Positions 1 through 7,569 of a stretch of 64,000 bases of DNA are shown here, piece by piece (positions within the stretch are counted from its first letter, which is position 1; the number at the start of each line of letters is the position of its first letter). Source of the DNA: Glaciihabitans tibetensis (GTDB lineage Bacteria; Actinomycetota; Actinomycetes; Actinomycetales; Microbacteriaceae); NCBI RefSeq assembly GCF_003003265.1, contig NZ_PVTL01000006.1, forward strand, positions 124,001 to 188,000, in the 5' to 3' direction. The notes beneath the pieces were generated by a model, which saw only the letters and a list, made by a program, of their open reading frames with translations, was not told the DNA's origin and ran no database searches. A program made the position numbers and the translations under genes.

Positions 1-251
1 ACGACCTCGAGCGCATCGACTACCTGCAGCGCCACTTCACCGCCGCGCACCGCGCGCTGTCCCGCGGGGTCGACCTGCGCGGCTACCAGGTCTGGTCGCT
101 GATGGACAACTTCGAGTGGGGTTACGGCTACTCCAAGCGCTTCGGGATCGTCTACATCGACTTCGACACCCAGGAGCGCATCCTCAAGGACAGCGCCAAG
201 TGGTATTCGACGCTGATCGCAACCCGCAGCATCCCGCCGCTCGAACGCTAA
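1..251 (+). CDS. GH1 family beta-glucosidase, C-terminal end (5' truncated by window)
   Basis: The reading frame is open from base 3 and stops at TAA 249-251, giving the last 82 residues of a glycoside hydrolase family 1 enzyme. The diagnostic C-terminal block of the family is visible: WSLMDNFEWGYGYSKRFGIV followed by YIDF, which in GH1 forms part of the sugar-binding pocket, and then the usual conserved KDSAKWY-type end. GH1 members hydrolyse beta-glucosides or related disaccharides in the cytoplasm. The catalytic acid/base and nucleophile glutamates lie upstream of the window, so the substrate cannot be judged. The stop codon sits inside a 16-bp tandem duplication. Confidence 0.9.
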   Translation, partial: DLERIDYLQRHFTAAHRALSRGVDLRGYQVWSLMDNFEWGYGYSKRFGIVYIDFDTQERILKDSAKWYSTLIATRSIPPLER

Positions 252-290
252 CCCGCTGGAACGCTAACCCGCTGGGGGTCGAGCCCGCTG
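243..290. repeat. 16-bp tandem repeat spanning the GH1 stop codon
   Basis: Two perfect copies of a 16-bp unit (243-258 and 259-274), each containing GCTAA, are followed by a degenerate third copy (275-290, 10 of 16 bases matching). The real TAA is in copy 1, so the stop codon is duplicated just downstream, in another frame. Confidence 0.85.
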
Positions 291-315
291 GAGGATCCTC
301 GCGGCCCCCGAAAAT

Positions 316-351
316 GACTGACGGCACCGGACATATCCGGTGCCGTCAGTC
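316..351 (+). terminator. Intrinsic terminator after GH1 gene
   Basis: A perfect 16-bp stem (316-331 with 336-351) is closed by a CATA loop. Four A residues precede it on the plus strand and no T tract follows, typical of high-GC actinobacterial terminators. It separates the GH1 gene from the dehydrogenase gene. Confidence 0.85.
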
Positions 352-528
352 GGTTAACGGTGCCGTGGCGGCTCTCCCGACCTTCTGTCGTCGACGTAGG
401 GCCCGGTCGGTGGTTGACCCGCTCCCTACACAGGCGACTTTTATCTAACAGGTGTTGAATAGAGGAGTCGGCATCGGAGCTGTTTCGAAGCATTCGACCG
501 GTCGGCGCAATCGAAATGGAGAAGTGAC

Positions 529-1275
529 ATGGCACGCGTAAGCGGAAAAGTGGCCCTCATCAGCGGCGGAGCACGGGGAATGGGCGCGGCCCACGCCCGA
601 CGCCTGGTCGAGGAAGGTGCCAAGGTTGTGATCGGCGACCTGCTCGATGAGGAGGGCGCGGCAACCGCCGCAGAGCTCGGCGAGAACGCCCGCTTCGTGC
701 ACCTCGACGTCACCAAGCCCGACGAGTGGGATGCCGCAGTGGCCACCGCCGTCTCCGAGTTCGGCGGCCTCGACATCCTCGTCAACAACGCCGGGATTGC
801 TAACTTCGCGCCCATCGAGGAGTACACCCTCGACCAGTGGAACCTGATCATCGCCATCAACCTCACGGGAACGTTCAACGGCATCAAGGCGGCGATTCCG
901 GCACTCAAGGCCTCGGGTAAGGGGTCGATCATCAACATCTCGTCGACCGCCGGGTTGAAGGGCGTCGCGAGTATCCCCGGCTACACGGCCGCCAAGTTCG
1001 CGGTGCGCGGGCTCACCAAGGAGATCGCGATCGATCTCGGCAAGTACAACATCCGCGCGAACTCCATCCACCCCGGCAACATCCGCACGCCGATGACCGA
1101 CGGGCTCGACGTCGACCAGTCGCTCGTGCCGCTGGCTCGGATGGGCGAGGTGTCTGAGCTGTCGAACATGGTGCTCTTCCTCGCCAGCGACGAGTCGAGC
1201 TTCTCGACCGGCTCGGAGTTCGTGGCTGATGGCGGCGAGACGGCGGGCGTCGTTCCGCCGGTTCCGCTGGCGTAG
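529..1275 (+). CDS. SDR family oxidoreductase
   Basis: A 248-residue classical short-chain dehydrogenase/reductase, probably cytoplasmic. The N-terminal Rossmann nucleotide motif reads SGGARGMG (12-19), NNAG lies at 86-89, and the catalytic tetrad is N111, S139, Y152 and K156 (GYTAAK). The acidic residue D37 after the second beta strand suggests NAD(H) preference; this is an inference. It resembles the 3-alpha/20-beta-hydroxysteroid and glucose dehydrogenase-like subgroup, but the substrate cannot be read from sequence. The ATG at 529 has GGAGAAG at 518-524. The gene stands alone between two terminators. Confidence 0.9.
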   Translation: MARVSGKVALISGGARGMGAAHARRLVEEGAKVVIGDLLDEEGAATAAELGENARFVHLDVTKPDEWDAAVATAVSEFGGLDILVNNAGIANFAPIEEYTLDQWNLIIAINLTGTFNGIKAAIPALKASGKGSIINISSTAGLKGVASIPGYTAAKFAVRGLTKEIAIDLGKYNIRANSIHPGNIRTPMTDGLDVDQSLVPLARMGEVSELSNMVLFLASDESSFSTGSEFVADGGETAGVVPPVPLA

Positions 1276-1377
1276 CAGCTGCGCGGAGCCGCCGGGCGCG
1301 AGCCGTAGCGCCGCCGGCCGCGGGCGTCGAGCCGCCGGGCGCACCCGAGCGCGGTAGGGCGCAGCCGCGCGTCAACG

Positions 1378-1424
1378 ACAGAAGGCCGGATTCCCCGTGT
1401 GATGCGGGGGATCCGGCCTTCTGT
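1378..1424. terminator. Terminator between convergent SDR and helicase genes
   Basis: A 19-bp stem (1378-1396 with 1406-1424, one G-T wobble) is joined by a 9-nt loop. It lies between the SDR stop and the convergent helicase gene, so it can serve both strands. The 100 bases before it are GC-rich with no gene. Confidence 0.8.
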
Positions 1425-1525
1425 GATGTTGCTGCTGTGGTGCTTTACTGCGGAATGTAGATCCGGGTGGTGCTCGTCATCCCAAGGAGATGCCGTCGTT
1501 CAGACGGATGCTGCGGAGCCGAAGC

Positions 1526-3043
1526 TCAGCGACCGCCACGGCGTGCGCCGCCAGCCTGGGACATGCGCACGAGGCCACCGACCTGCAGCTTGCCGCCGCC
1601 GGACTGTGCTGCGCCGCCCTGGCCAGATCCGCCCGAGCGGCCGGAGCCACCCTGACGGGCGGGACGACCGGAGCCGGCTTCGCCAGCAGCGCGCGCGGGA
1701 CGACCCGAACGAGCCGCGTCGGAACGCTGGCCGTCGCGGCCACCGCCACCGGTGGAACCGTCGCGGTTCGCACGCTTGCGCTGGGCGTTGGCGCCCTGCG
1801 AGCGACCACCCTGCGACTGCCCGCGCACCGGAGTCTCGACGCGGGGAAGCGGCTTGACGTACGCGGCGACGTCGCCCACCAGAGCGGTGACGGCGGCCGA
1901 GGCTGCCGTGACCTGCTGCGGCTGAACCGAGATGGCTGCCTTGCGGAGCAGCAACGCGGTGTCCTTGCGCTGGTCGGGAAGCACGAGGGTGACCACGTCA
2001 CCGGCGGCTCCGGCGCGGGCCGTGCGGCCCGAGCGGTGCAGGTACGCCTTGTGCTCGGCCGGCGGGTCCACGTGGATCACGAGTTCGATGTCATCGACGT
2101 GAACGCCGCGGGCGGCGACGTCGGTGGCGACGAGCACCTTGACGTCACCAGCGGAGAACGCGGCGAGGTTGCGGTCACGCTGTACCTGCGAGAGGTTTCC
2201 GTGCAGGTCGACGGCGGGGATTCCGCTGTCGGTCAGCTGGCGGGCCAACTTCTTCGCGTGGTGCTTGGTGCGCATAAAGAGGATGCGACGACCGCTGCCC
2301 GAAGCGAGCTTCTCGATGAGAATCCGCTTGGTCTCGGTGCCGTCGACCTCGAAGACGTGGTGGGTCATCGCGGCGACGGGGGAGTTGGCCTCGTCGACGG
2401 AGTGCAGCACCTCGTTGTGGAGGTAGCGGCGCACCAGCTTGTCCACGCCGTTGTCGAGGGTCGCGCTGAACAGCATGCGCTGTCCGTTCTGCGGGGTCTT
2501 GTCCATGATGCGGGTGACGACCGGGAGGAACCCGAGGTCGGCCATGTGGTCGGCCTCGTCGAGGATCGAGATCTCGACGGAGTCGAGGTTGACGAAGCCC
2601 TGCTTCATGAGGTCCTCGAGGCGGCCGGGGCAGGCCACGACGATGTCGACGCCAGCCTTGAGCGCGGCGACCTGGCGCTGCTGCGAGACGCCACCGAAGA
2701 TGGTGGTCGACTTGAGGCCGTAGACCTCGGCGAGCGGGGTGAGCGCGACGGTGATCTGGGTGGCGAGCTCGCGGGTCGGGGCGAGGATCAGCGCAAGCGG
2801 GCGGCCCGGGCGGCGGTTGCCACCGGCGAGCTTGCCGCCGAGGCGCGCAACCATCGGAATCGAGAACGCGAGGGTCTTGCCGGAGCCGGTCTTTCCGCGG
2901 CCGAGAACGTCGCGTCCACCGAGAGTATCGGGAAGCGTGTCGATCTGGATCGGGAACGGGCTGTCGATGCCCTGCGCGGCGAGAGCCGCAACCATGGGCG
3001 CCGGAACGCCGAGCTCAGCAAAGGATTTTTGAGTTTCAGACAA
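1526..3043 (-). CDS. DEAD-box ATP-dependent RNA helicase with Arg/Gly-rich tail
   Basis: A 505-residue RNA helicase. Visible motifs are the Q motif (FAELGVPAPM... PIQ near 8-33), Walker A GRGKTGSGKT (48-57), PTRELA (89-94), GG (117-118), CPGR (138-141, where the family usually has TPGR), DEAD (162-165), SAT (193-195) and HRSGRTARAG in the second RecA domain. After about residue 400 the protein becomes a low-complexity Gly/Arg/Ser/Gln tail with repeated SGRPAR words, as in RhlE/CsdA-type cold-shock helicases that unwind structured RNA and help ribosome assembly. The start is TTG (complement of 3041-3043), with GAAAGG 10 nt upstream. A leader of about 240 nt precedes it. Confidence 0.93.
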   Translation of the reverse strand: MSETQKSFAELGVPAPMVAALAAQGIDSPFPIQIDTLPDTLGGRDVLGRGKTGSGKTLAFSIPMVARLGGKLAGGNRRPGRPLALILAPTRELATQITVALTPLAEVYGLKSTTIFGGVSQQRQVAALKAGVDIVVACPGRLEDLMKQGFVNLDSVEISILDEADHMADLGFLPVVTRIMDKTPQNGQRMLFSATLDNGVDKLVRRYLHNEVLHSVDEANSPVAAMTHHVFEVDGTETKRILIEKLASGSGRRILFMRTKHHAKKLARQLTDSGIPAVDLHGNLSQVQRDRNLAAFSAGDVKVLVATDVAARGVHVDDIELVIHVDPPAEHKAYLHRSGRTARAGAAGDVVTLVLPDQRKDTALLLRKAAISVQPQQVTAASAAVTALVGDVAAYVKPLPRVETPVRGQSQGGRSQGANAQRKRANRDGSTGGGGRDGQRSDAARSGRPARAAGEAGSGRPARQGGSGRSGGSGQGGAAQSGGGKLQVGGLVRMSQAGGARRGGR

Positions 3044-3294
3044 AGGTGTTGTGCCTTTCGGGCATCAGCGCTGGCCGGTGGCGCTCTGGGCGCGCAACGA
3101 AAGCAGCTTTTGTGGCGAAGGTGGCAAGGGCCACATCCGTTCGCCGGAGAAAGATCTCGAGCCGGTCCGCTTCTGATTGGCGGTGTCGGCGAGAAGAGAA
3201 GAAGTCCTTCGTTTCGAGTGCAGGCACTCAACTTGGGACAAGCGTTCAACGACGCAGGAAGTCCGTCGTGGACTTACAAGTAGCCCCAGCATAG
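3044..3294 (-). promoter_or_regulatory. Long 5' leader and possible promoter of the DEAD-box helicase gene
   Basis: No gene is credible here. On the minus strand a TATGCT hexamer (complement of 3289-3294) could be a -10 element, without a good -35. It would give a leader of about 238 nt. Small hairpins are visible: AAGTCC/GGACTT (3259-3264 with 3270-3275) and GAGTG/CACTC (3216-3220 with 3225-3229). Long structured leaders are known for cold-inducible helicase genes; the assignment here is inference. Confidence 0.4.
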
Positions 3295-3351
3295 CGGATC
3301 CGTCACCTGTTGCACAGATTTGGTGTGCGAGAGGTGGAAGGAAGCGCGGCG

Positions 3352-4044
3352 TCAGTGGCCGGCGAGGCCCTCGTAGCGTTCGCCGACGGGGATCTCAACC
3401 GCGACCCTGTTTCCCGGCTGCGCCAGCGGGCACGCCCACGCGGGGTCGTACGCGCACGAAGGGTTGTAGGCGAAGTTGAAGTCGAGCACGAGCGTCTCCG
3501 GGCCTCCCAGTTGCAGGCCCGTGTCACCGTGGCCGGCCAGGCCAGACTCAGGTTCCGCGTCGCCGAGGCCCGCCAGGCCAGACCCGAGGTCTGCGCCCTT
3601 GATCGTGTCGATGAGGTAGCGCCCGCCGCCGTAGGTGCCGCCCGGCTTGCCGGCGAGAGCGTCCTTGACGGGCACGAAGATTCCGCCGCCGTAGGAGGCG
3701 AGGCGCCACACGTCGAGCGTCCCGACATCCGGCACATCAACAAAGCCGATGCGCTCGAAGGGAACGGTTCCGTCGGTTCCGGTCTCCACGTCCATTCGTT
3801 TCGGCTCAGCAGCGTCGAGCAGCGGCAGCTCGAACCGCCAGGCCGGGTCGTAGGGCTCGACGGGCAGGCCCGCGAACGAGGCCAAGTCCTCCGGAAGCAG
3901 CGGCGACGACGGGTGATGCGCAAACAGTTCATCCCGTTCCGTTTTCCACAGGGCATGCGCGGCGACCACGTCGGACGATTCACGCACGGACTTATAGAGG
4001 GAGAACACGCGGCGGCGCCAGTCGGCGACCTGAAGAGCAGTCAT
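3352..4044 (-). CDS. DUF1684 family protein
   Basis: A 230-residue protein of the DUF1684 family. Recognisable signatures are the N-terminal W..R..R..LF..HP.SPL block, GGGRYLIDTIKGAD, and near the C-terminus the DFNFAYNPSCAYDPAWACPL block followed by PGNR and V.IPVGE. The biochemical role of the family is not established. Between the last two blocks the protein carries a 12-residue tandem duplication (SGLAGLGDAEPE / SGLAGHGDTGLQ), encoded by two 36-bp units at 3511-3546 and 3547-3582, which looks like a local insertion. The ATG at 4044 is divergent from the next gene, with only 45 bp between the two starts. Confidence 0.88.
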   Translation of the reverse strand: MTALQVADWRRRVFSLYKSVRESSDVVAAHALWKTERDELFAHHPSSPLLPEDLASFAGLPVEPYDPAWRFELPLLDAAEPKRMDVETGTDGTVPFERIGFVDVPDVGTLDVWRLASYGGGIFVPVKDALAGKPGGTYGGGRYLIDTIKGADLGSGLAGLGDAEPESGLAGHGDTGLQLGGPETLVLDFNFAYNPSCAYDPAWACPLAQPGNRVAVEIPVGERYEGLAGH

Positions 4045-4089
4045 AGTTCGAGGCTAGTCCGCGGCTGCGCGATGCGATTGAATCCGGGT

Positions 4090-4740
4090 ATGGAAATGGC
4101 GGATACGGGCAAGGTGGACTTTCGCAAGGAACGCCCCGATCTCTACGCGCCGGGCCGCAAGGAATTCAGCATCGTCGAGGTGCCCCCGTTCGACTTCCTT
4201 ATCGTCGACGGCCACGGCGACCCCAACACCAGCCCGGATTACGTCCACGCACTCGAAGCCCTCTACGCGCTCTCGTATGCGGCAAAGTTTGCGAACAAGG
4301 CCGGCGGCGGGCGTGATTACGTGGTCGCGCCGCTGGAGGGACTCTGGCACTCGGAACATCGCGATGCCTTCCCGAACCGGGCGAAGGACCAGTGGTCGTG
4401 GACGATGATGATCCGGCAGCCGTCCTGGATAACCGATGAGATTCGGGATGCCGCGCGCGCCACCTCTGCGAAGAAGAACCTGCCGGCCCTGCCGAAAGTT
4501 GGTCTCCAGCACTTCGAGGAGGGCAAATCGGTGCAGATCCTCCACGTCGGAAGCTACGACGACGAGGGTCCCACGATCGCGCGCCTTCACGCTGAGTTTC
4601 TTCCCGCCGAGGGGTTCGTCGAGAACGGGTTGCATCACGAGATCTATCTCAGTGATCCACGCAAAACGGATGCCGCGCGGCTAAGAACCGTCCTGCGGCA
4701 GCCAGTGCGGCCGAAGCACCCGCCCATTCCTTTGCGCTGA
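4090..4740 (+). CDS. GyrI-like small-molecule-binding domain protein
   Basis: A 216-residue cytoplasmic protein matching the GyrI-like/COG4832 type: an N-terminal KVDFRKERPDLYAPGRKEF, then FLIVDGHGDPN, LYALSYAAKF and a C-terminal HEIYLSDPRKT. GyrI-like (SOUL/GyrI superfamily) domains bind small hydrophobic ligands and are often the effector half of AraC or MerR regulators. Here the domain stands alone without an HTH. Three in-frame ATGs (4072, 4090, 4096) are possible and none has a good ribosome site; 4090 is chosen because conservation begins just after it. It is divergent from the DUF1684 gene. Confidence 0.8.
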   Translation: MEMADTGKVDFRKERPDLYAPGRKEFSIVEVPPFDFLIVDGHGDPNTSPDYVHALEALYALSYAAKFANKAGGGRDYVVAPLEGLWHSEHRDAFPNRAKDQWSWTMMIRQPSWITDEIRDAARATSAKKNLPALPKVGLQHFEEGKSVQILHVGSYDDEGPTIARLHAEFLPAEGFVENGLHHEIYLSDPRKTDAARLRTVLRQPVRPKHPPIPLR

Positions 4741-4797
4741 GCCGCGTGCTCCCGTCAGCCGCGGTCGCCGGCGACTCCCTCCGGTGGCTCCCGCTCG

Positions 4798-4848
4798 CCC
4801 TCCAGCCGCTCAGACCCTCCAGCCGCTCAGACCCTCCAGCCGGGCGCC
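4798..4848. repeat. 17-bp tandem repeat spanning the stop codon of the SRPBCC gene
   Basis: Two perfect 17-bp copies (4798-4814, 4815-4831) plus 11 matching bases of a third (4832-4848). The stop codon of the minus-strand gene (complement of 4827-4829) lies in the middle copy. Confidence 0.85.
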
Positions 4849-5345
4849 AGCCGCCGCAGGCCGAACGCGCGCCACTGCCAGAACGCCCAATACAGCGGCC
4901 AGAGCAGCGGCGTCATCCGTCCCGCTTCGAACACCAGACGGTCGCGGTAGAGAGTGCGCCCGCCCGGGGCGTCGGACACCACCATGGTGTGCTCCCACCG
5001 CGTGATCACGCCAAGCACCCCGCCGATACCATGGCCTCCATCGCGCATGATGCGCACCTCGCCACTGCCGACGCCGGAGTAGGAGACCGGGCGCGTGCCG
5101 GTTCCCGGATCCCCGGGTTCGGGAAACGAGACGCCGATGACCTGGTCACCGATCGGAATGATCCCGCCCGCGGAGACCCGCACGAGATGGTCGCCGGGCG
5201 TCCAGAGCGCGGGATACCCGTCTGCTTCGAGGGAGCGGAACCGGGTGAACGGGGCAGAGACCGCCCCGAACACCTCGGGGCTCCGGATCGCCCGCCACGC
5301 GGCATCCGGCGGGCAATCGAGGACAAGTTTGAGAAGCACACGCAT
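4827..5345 (-). CDS. SRPBCC-type (START/polyketide-cyclase-like) protein
   Basis: A 172-residue protein. The reading frame is open further upstream, but the ATG at 5345 begins MRVLLKLVLDCPPDAAWRAI, which is how SRPBCC domains start (beta strand, then PP..AW..I helix). Further blocks such as FRSLEADGYPALWTPGDHLV, WEHTMVV and LYRDRLVFEAG followed by a Trp-rich terminal helix fit the helix-grip fold that binds hydrophobic ligands. No catalytic residue can be assigned. The product is probably cytoplasmic. Its 3' end is inside a 17-bp tandem repeat, and a 19-bp tandem repeat lies just upstream of the start. Confidence 0.7.
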   Translation of the reverse strand: MRVLLKLVLDCPPDAAWRAIRSPEVFGAVSAPFTRFRSLEADGYPALWTPGDHLVRVSAGGIIPIGDQVIGVSFPEPGDPGTGTRPVSYSGVGSGEVRIMRDGGHGIGGVLGVITRWEHTMVVSDAPGGRTLYRDRLVFEAGRMTPLLWPLYWAFWQWRAFGLRRLAPGWRV

Positions 5346-5373
5346 CTGCCCAGTCTCACGGGGATGGCTGCAG

Positions 5374-5428
5374 GTGACAAGCGTCCGGGAGAGTGACAAG
5401 CGTCCGGGAGAGTGACAAGCGTTCGCTA
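5374..5428. repeat. 19-bp tandem repeat upstream of the SRPBCC gene
   Basis: Two perfect 19-bp copies (5374-5392 and 5393-5411) and a partial third (5412-5428) with the core GTGACAAGCG. They lie in the divergent gap between the SRPBCC and DUF427 genes, 29 bp upstream of the SRPBCC ATG, so they could overlap its promoter. Confidence 0.85.
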
Positions 5429-5536
5429 GCTGCGGATGCGCTGAGACGGCGATGCTGTGGGAATGTGACGGGGGCTCAGCCGGTTCACCCCAGCACGTGA
5501 CATCCATCTGCACCGCATTGATCCGTTGGAGGAACT

Positions 5537-5839
5537 ATGAAGGCACTACTCGGCGACCTGGTCCTGGCTGACTCTCCGCAGGAAGACCTCGTTTCAATCG
5601 AGGGCAACTGGTACTTCCCACCGTCGAGCGTCAACGCCGACCTTCTGACCCCGAGCGCCACCCCGTACACCTGTGCGTGGAAGGGCGAGTGCCAGTACTT
5701 CAGCGTCAAGAACGGCGACCAGCTGCTTCAGGACCGGGCCTTCAGCTACCCGACTCCGTACCCAGCCTCGTTCGACCGCGTCGGCATGGACTACAGCAAC
5801 TACGTTGCGTTCTGGAAAGAGGTCAAGGTCGTCGAGTAA
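5537..5839 (+). CDS. DUF427 domain protein
   Basis: A 100-residue single-domain DUF427 protein. The family blocks are visible: GNWYFPPSSV, PYTCAWKGECQYF and YVAFWKEVKV at the end. It is the usual length for stand-alone members. The function of the family is not established. The ATG is preceded by a strong GGAGG at 5528-5532, four bases upstream. The gene appears to be monocistronic, followed by 200 bp of repeat-rich DNA. Confidence 0.88.
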   Translation: MKALLGDLVLADSPQEDLVSIEGNWYFPPSSVNADLLTPSATPYTCAWKGECQYFSVKNGDQLLQDRAFSYPTPYPASFDRVGMDYSNYVAFWKEVKVVE

Positions 5840-5948
5840 CAGCTCGCGTTCGGTCGTCGTCCGCTGGCCGCTGGCCGTCGTCCGTCGTCCGTCGGCCCCG
5901 TCGCTGTCGCTGAGACACCTGGGGTGCGCGTCCCGGCCCCGCGGTATT

Positions 5949-6011
5949 CCTGGCTCGAGCTGGACCTTGCCTGGCTCGGGCTGGACGTTCCCTGGCTGGG
6001 GCTGGACGTGC
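5949..6011. repeat. Three 21-bp degenerate tandem repeats in the spacer after DUF427
   Basis: Three consecutive 21-bp units (5949-5969, 5970-5990, 5991-6011) share CCTGGCTCG and GCTGGAC cores. They end 28 bp before the next start codon. The rest of 5840-5948 is GC-rich low-complexity DNA (short GGCCGCTGGCCG and CGTCCGT runs) with no gene. Confidence 0.85.
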
Positions 6012-6039
6012 CGGCCACACGTGAGTATCTTTCGGGAGT

Positions 6040-6798
6040 ATGAACGTGAATGGCGACGGGTCACCTTCGCCGGAACGGCCAGCCGACGACCCGACGCACA
6101 AGGCGCCTGACAAAGTGGCGCCTGACAATGTGGCGCCTGACAAAGTGGCGCCTGACAAAGTGGCGCCCGACGCAGTGGTGCCCGACAAAGATGGGCGCAC
6201 GGACGGCCTTCCGTCAGGCTGGGTAACCCTCATCCGAAACGACTGGGTGACCGAGTTTGTGGCTACCGGCTCGTGGCTCGTTATCTGGGTCGTAATATTC
6301 GGCAATGCGTCGAATATCGTCACGGACGGACTCCCGATCACGGCAAGGTTTCTCGCCTGGGCGGGTTGCTTGGCGGGCGGACTGCTCGCTGTTTTCGCCT
6401 GGTATCGCTTCAAGCCGGTTCCCCGGGTGAACTTCGACACGAGCGAAGTCCGACGTGGGCGCCGCACCCTGCCCATGAGCGAGATCCGTTGGGCGAGGCT
6501 GCTGGTGACCGAGACGAAGAAGTCGCGCACCATCACGCTGCAGTTCGGACCAGGCACACTTCGAGTCGGGTCGGAAGTTGTCCATCGCGGGTTCGCCTCG
6601 TACGTCGTGCGAGCAAGCTACGGCCAGACCCGGCCCACCGAGCCTGCACGGCTGGTGGCCGAGGTGCTGCGCCGATCCCGTATCGAGCTTCCCCAGACAC
6701 CGGATGACCCCACGGGCCGGTTTACCTGGTTCAACTTTCCGGGCAGTCACCCGCGAGCAGGCCATCGAGATCGCGCTCAACCCGCCGGCCTTCGGTGA
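6040..6798 (+). CDS. Membrane protein with pentapeptide repeats; probable frameshift near its 3' end
   Basis: A 252-residue product that I cannot assign to a named family. Residues 1-50 are a disordered, charged region with six APDKV-type pentapeptides. Two transmembrane segments follow (around WVTEFVATGSWLVIWVVIFG and FLAWAGCLAGGLLAVFAWY), then a cytosolic beta-rich region (PRVNFDTSEVRRGRRTLPMS). The 3' end looks shifted: after FTWFNFPG at 6742 the frame runs into SHPRAGHRDRAQPAGLR and stops, whereas the +1 frame reads AVTREQAIEIALNPPAFGDA and stops at 6859. A single G missing from GGGG would restore one continuous product. The start is ATG 6040 or GTG 6046; GGGAG lies at 6034. Confidence 0.65.
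   Translation: MNVNGDGSPSPERPADDPTHKAPDKVAPDNVAPDKVAPDKVAPDAVVPDKDGRTDGLPSGWVTLIRNDWVTEFVATGSWLVIWVVIFGNASNIVTDGLPITARFLAWAGCLAGGLLAVFAWYRFKPVPRVNFDTSEVRRGRRTLPMSEIRWARLLVTETKKSRTITLQFGPGTLRVGSEVVHRGFASYVVRASYGQTRPTEPARLVAEVLRRSRIELPQTPDDPTGRFTWFNFPGSHPRAGHRDRAQPAGLR
6103..6192 (+). repeat. Six 15-bp repeats coding APDKV pentapeptides
   Basis: Six consecutive 15-bp units (6103-6117 through 6178-6192), three of them identical, code APDKV, APDNV, APDKV, APDKV, APDAV and VPDKD in the N-terminal linker of the membrane protein. Confidence 0.9.
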
Positions 6799-6859
6799 CG
6801 CGCTGCCCCTGCCGCCATCGCACATGCATGATCCGCCGCGCCCGGGGTCACAAAAGTAG

Positions 6860-6955
6860 CCGGAGCCGGAGCCGTGGCCGTCGCCGGAGCCGTGGCCGTA
6901 GCCGCCGCCGAACCCGCCGCCGAACCCGCAGCCGCACCCGCACCCGCAGCCTCAG
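6860..6955. repeat. GCCGNN hexanucleotide-like repeat array
   Basis: Between the shifted end of the membrane-protein gene and the CGNR gene lies about 95 bp of degenerate GCCGNN repeats (runs of GCCGGAGCCGTGGCC, then GCCGAACCC, then GCACCCGCA). All frames are open through it because of composition only. I see no gene in it. Confidence 0.75.
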
Positions 6956-6957
6956 GC

Positions 6958-7548
6958 TCAGACCCGGGACGCCGAGCGAATGCGGTGGGCCCGCACCTTC
7001 GCGCGATTGCCGCAGCGCTGCATCGAGCACCACCGGCGATTGTTCGAGCGCGACTCGTCGTAAAAAATCAGGCCGCAGTCGGCTGCACTGCACTCGCGGA
7101 TGCGATCCTGCGCCACGGAGAACAGCTCGACGGCCTCGCGTGCCATCGCCGACAGTGCCTGGCCCGCGCGCGCGGAGGTGCGCCCCGCGCGGCGTAAGCC
7201 ACCCAACAGTGCAGGCGGTGGGATGTCGGGTGTCGCGGCAAACAGGTTGAGCATGTCAACGTCGCCCGAAGCCAGGGGCTCCGCCCGGCTCACGGCCGTG
7301 GCCATTCGGGCCAGAGTGTCGCGCAGTGCCTTTGCGTCGACCAGATCGCCCTCCGATATCTCGCCGCCCACCTCGGGAAAACGCCCGGCGAGCCACTGGC
7401 CCAGGTCGCCCGGGGTGTGAAGCGATTCCCATCGAGCAGCAAAGCCGCCGGTGTAGGCAAAGTCGAACGCGACGGACCCGGAATCGAACCACCAGCGAGT
7501 GCCGTCTGAGGCGACGAACCACTGTCCGGTTGGTTTGGCCTGGGTCAC
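6958..7548 (-). CDS. ABATE / CGNR zinc-finger putative transcriptional regulator
   Basis: A 196-residue protein starting at GTG (complement of 7546-7548). The N-terminal part (DSGSVAFDFAYTGG...) matches the ABATE ligand-binding-like region, and the C-terminus is a CGNR zinc finger with C153, C158, C174 and C179 (RECSAADCGLIFYDESR, then RRWCSMQRCGNR). CGNR fingers are thought to bind DNA or RNA in putative stress-response regulators. The gene is divergent from the AHSA1-like gene, and a palindrome exactly fills the 21 bp between the two start codons. That strongly suggests autoregulation of the pair, though this is inference. Confidence 0.88.
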   Translation of the reverse strand: MTQAKPTGQWFVASDGTRWWFDSGSVAFDFAYTGGFAARWESLHTPGDLGQWLAGRFPEVGGEISEGDLVDAKALRDTLARMATAVSRAEPLASGDVDMLNLFAATPDIPPPALLGGLRRAGRTSARAGQALSAMAREAVELFSVAQDRIRECSAADCGLIFYDESRSNNRRWCSMQRCGNRAKVRAHRIRSASRV

Positions 7549-7569
7549 GTAACCAATATAGTCGGTTAC
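7549..7569. promoter_or_regulatory. Palindromic bidirectional promoter/operator between CGNR and AHSA1 genes
   Basis: GTAACC (7549-7554) and GGTTAC (7564-7569) are separated by 9 bp and fill the whole gap between the GTG and ATG start codons. The spacer holds a -10-like TATAGT for the plus strand (7557-7562) and TATATT for the minus strand (complement of 7555-7560), each about 7 bp before its start codon. Both transcripts would therefore be leaderless, and a dimer on the palindrome would block both. Confidence 0.7.

Noticed and set aside
5374..6192. CRISPR-like array
   Set aside because: Units are contiguous 15-21-bp tandem repeats without unique spacers and differ in sequence between loci; no cas gene is present.
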